From Aurelia coerulea (lineage: Eukaryota; Cnidaria; Scyphozoa; Semaeostomeae; Ulmaridae): 64,000 nt of DNA. Below, piece after piece: positions 60,952-64,000 of this stretch. The notes under the pieces are model-generated. The model ran no database searches, had not been told where the DNA came from, and saw only the letters and a list, made by a program, of their open reading frames with translations. The first letter of the stretch is position 1, and every line of letters begins with the position of its first letter. The translations under genes and the position numbers were made by a program. The DNA lies in NCBI GenBank assembly GCA_039566865.1, contig CM076960.1, positions 1,984,001 through 2,048,000 on the forward strand, read 5' to 3'.

Positions 60952-62920
60952 CGTAATTCTGCCACCGACCTCTGAATAAATGTCTTACTTCCTTTTAATT
61001 GAATGTCAGTATTGTTGCGATTTCAAACTACGGTCATGTTGCGAGCAATGTCCTTGCAATGTGATGTTATTTCCAAACAAAAACACTCCCAAATTTGTTC
61101 ACCGGCGTAGCCATCTTGTTTCGTAATGTTGTCGTGACTCAGTGACAGTGGTTGCGTGATTTCGAGGCTGATCCGGGGGACACACCTGACCTTCTGCATT
61201 CTTTGAATTCCTGTGTAAAAGTGACCAAGAATTCTGGTGCCATAAGCAACGTTCCATTTCAGGTCAAATGACCATACACTTGCAAAATCATCTCTTTATC
61301 TGTTGGTGGTTGACACAGTAATCCGAAGTTCTAATCGTCAGCCAAAAAGATTTGGGGTGGAAAAATACGAAGGGGTCGGAGGGCGAAGCCCCAAAAAATT
61401 TTCCTAACCACGCCCTTCCGATTCTCGGAAAGAAAACCATTTATTACAAAAGTTCTAAATTAACAAAAATCTCCCCCCCCCTAAGTTTTTTTTAACCCAC
61501 GTGGCGACGCCACTGTTCGGACGCATCTGTTCGGACTAAATATTCTTCACGAGTGGATTTCGTGGTTCTATAAACAAAAAGTGTATGGTTATCGCAGGCT
61601 GAAATTTCAAACCGTCTGAAAATCAAATCTGGTCTTAGCGGAATCCATCGATCCACAGAGCTTGAAAATTGAAATGATTATATCAGTGTGACCGTAAAGT
61701 GTTCCTTGTTCTGGCAAAAATGTCCCTCAGAACCATATTTTGCGTCATCGTTTACGGCCTGCCCTAAAAGCAGTCTAAATGCTATGCTAAGAAAGAAACT
61801 CACGACACAAAGTAGAGGTTGATACATCGCAGGAAAGGAGAAAGAACAATACAACTGTGAGACAGAACATAACAATTTATGGGTTATAAAAATATGATAA
61901 CATCTTATTATTCATTAAAAAGAATGAAATTTCGGCGTTAACGAAATAACGTTTCTCTGTCACACGGCACAAAGCGGATGAATGCAAAATGTTTAGGGTT
62001 AAATTAAATAAATAAAAGACTCGGTGCAGATGACTTTTTGAGATGGGGCTGCAAATTAAAGATCGAGTCTTATGTGATGTTTGAAAAGATACATCCTTCT
62101 AGTTCAAGAAATATCGTTGTTGACTGTAACATTGCAGCAGCCGAAATGAAAGGGTTTGTTTCAACCAGGATGCCTTGCACAAGACATGAAAATGGCAACA
62201 ACAAAGGTTAACCAAGAGATGCCACGTACAAGGCATCCTGGTCGAAAAAGACCCTTTTAAAAGACCAGTGACGCAGAATTTCCCAATCATGTGTCTACGC
62301 TAGCCTTATCACCTGATTCTCATGAAACCCTTCCGTTTACCTTGTTCAACTTACAAAAGTACGATCAATTAAAGGGAATCTAAGCATATATAAGCCTTTG
62401 ATAGAAATAACTTTACGAAGACAATAGGCCGTGACAAGTGCCGCACCATATTTGGGTAATTGATCTACGTCAACAGGAAATACTGATATCTGATAGGCTA
62501 GAATTTGACTGCAAGTGGCTTGAGCCACTTTTATATGCTTACATTCCCTTTAATACTGGGCAACAATGGACTCGGCGATAAGTCTAGATCAACGCATGTC
62601 GAAATCTACTGGAAGGTCATCACTTTGGCCGAAGTGACTGAATTCTTGTTTGATGTTGTTGATGTGGTTAGTATATGCGTAAAACTATAATCAACATAAC
62701 ATACCCTAAAAGAGCACTACAAGCTACTGCGAATATAAGATGCCGTTAAAAACCCAACAAAACATGTACAATGCATAAAATAAGCCAAGCAAAGAGACAC
62801 TCGCCCCTACCATACCGATCTGACAATTCAATGTCTTGTTTATCGAACCATTCGATAAAAAGCTGCAAGATCAGTAAGCAGATGTCTAAAGGATTATAGG
62901 CCTACATTGAAACAAAATAG
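60952..62920. other. Region upstream of FICD
   Basis: The FICD promoter should lie near 61000-61200. A repeat fragment at 61345-61500 resembles 16070-16695. A short inverted repeat at 62168-62243 (CCAGGATGCCTTG / CAAGGCATCCTGG) is present. No further gene supported. Confidence 0.4.
61111..61119 (-). promoter_or_regulatory. YY1-like element upstream of FICD
   Basis: The minus strand reads CAAGATGGC, 160 bp upstream of the FICD start codon, close to the YY1 core (AANATGGC). Such elements often sit at or just inside the start of housekeeping transcripts, so this may mark the FICD transcription start. The motif is short and the call is tentative. Confidence 0.3.
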
Positions 62921-62929
62921 GACCTTTGC

Positions 62930-63230
62930 TATCTTCATCTCCAAATTCCGGTCGAAACGTTGATTCTGCAGTATTCCTAGGCAATTTCACACAGATTTTT
63001 CATCTATTTTTAAAAAATGAAAGCGTTATTTTGAAGATAAATCTATGTGCTTCATAGAGGAATAAACTAAACATTCATATCTTTTGCGATTGCTCGGATA
63101 TAAGTTGATTTTTAACGGTCACTTTTTGGTGGCTTGGGGGAAGCCACCAAACAAACTGCAGAAAGCAATGGACACGTCCGAGAAACAATAGTGTTTACAG
63201 ATTTGTTTAAATGTTAGCGACGGAGCCACT
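62930..63230. mobile_element. GGGGCTCCGTC-family MITE
   Basis: Carries GGTCGAAACGTTGATTCTGC, GGATATAAG, GGTGGCTTGGGG and the right end GCGACGGAGCC. The left end is degraded. Confidence 0.65.
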
Positions 63231-63454
63231 TACAGCGTTCGAATATTTGTTTTCGAATTCATTTGTTCTCCCACCGAAAGGAAAGTGCGAAAGTAAACTC
63301 TGGCAATCTTCCGCAAAAAACCAGTTTCTGAAAATGAAACATTCTCAAATAAATATTCGTGCCATCTTTGGTTTTGAAACTTCGAGGCTCAGTACATAAG
63401 GAGGATGCAAAAAATCCAAAACCTTTCTGTATCTAAATCCAGCGAGTTCTATGC

Positions 63455-63740
63455 TTTATGTTTTCTTATCGCGGTGCGAAACTGTGGAACAACCTAGAAA
63501 GAGAGACAAAATTGGCACCCTTCCTAAAAACCTTCAAAGAACAACTATAGACAGGGACAACTTTTATTTTATTAATTAGTCTTAGTTTTGTATAATATTG
63601 TAAATTAGGCATGTAAATTTCTTTTGTTCTTAGTTTTAGTGGTTAGGTTTTTTCTTTTTGTTGAAACAGGTCAGGTTGAAAAACATATTTATATATGAAT
63701 CCTATTAACCTGTATAAATATTGTAAAATGAATGAAAATT
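63455..63740 (+). mobile_element. LINE 3' tail remnant
   Basis: The plus strand encodes FSYRGAKLWNNLERETK then LKTFKEQL and a stop, with a UTR resembling that of 35652-35942 (CTGTATAAATATTRTAAAAT). The rest to 64000 is unassigned. Confidence 0.65.
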
Positions 63741-64000
63741 TATGTGGGCGATGTTCCTTTAGCGGCGGCGAGGTTACAAACGACCGAGACGTTCTTTTGC
63801 CAGGCAAATATCTGACTTAGTCAACTCCACAAGCGTTTCGTAAGCATAGGCAAAATACTACGTTGGTTGTGTGCATTTTTTATTTGGAACTCTTAGAATA
63901 TTGGGTACGGCAGTAAAAATACTAAAACAAAACAAACCAAAATTGAAAATTAAAAAGTCAAGGGACCGTTTGAAATTACTTTCCTTCTCTATCACCAAGG

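Overview
The window is animal nuclear DNA, AT-rich, with long repeat-filled introns. It carries three conserved, intron-rich genes, all on the minus strand: BBS2 (positions 1578-17590, 3' end beyond the left edge), SF3A1 (30925-55101, complete) and FICD (57762-60951, complete). I rebuilt the gene models by joining exons at GT-AG sites so that reading phase and similarity to the vertebrate proteins both hold. The protein divergence, vertebrate-like intron positions and dense small DNA transposons suggest an invertebrate metazoan. A cnidarian is my best guess, but nothing here proves the phylum.

Layout. 1-17590: fifteen BBS2 exons, with introns full of foldback DNA transposons (MITEs), LINE tails and one perfect 151-bp palindrome. 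17591-19365: BBS2 5' flank with a tRNA-like SINE candidate and unassigned sequence. 19366-27420: an 8-kb satellite of 108-bp units that happens to be open on both strands. 27420-30850: degenerate duplications, a nested MITE and a ~114-bp minisatellite ending just beyond the SF3A1 stop. 30925-55101: eighteen SF3A1 exons; the introns hold a tRNA-Ser(UGA) gene, at least five MITE families, and a pair of ~98% identical MITEs in opposite orientation flanking exons 3-7. 55199-55210: an NRF1-type promoter site. 55766-56779: a 5'-truncated LINE reverse transcriptase. 57762-60951: two-exon FICD. 60952-64000: FICD upstream region with a YY1-like element, a MITE copy and another LINE tail.

The three genes work in different processes: BBS2 in the BBSome (ciliary membrane traffic), SF3A1 in the U2 snRNP, and FICD in ER BiP AMPylation. 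Nothing suggests they act together. The unusual content is in the repeats: transposon insertions with readable target-site duplications, one insertion 25 nt from a splice acceptor, an inverted repeat pair that could loop out SF3A1 exons, and a satellite dense in CCAAT motifs. I did not find a new multi-gene system.
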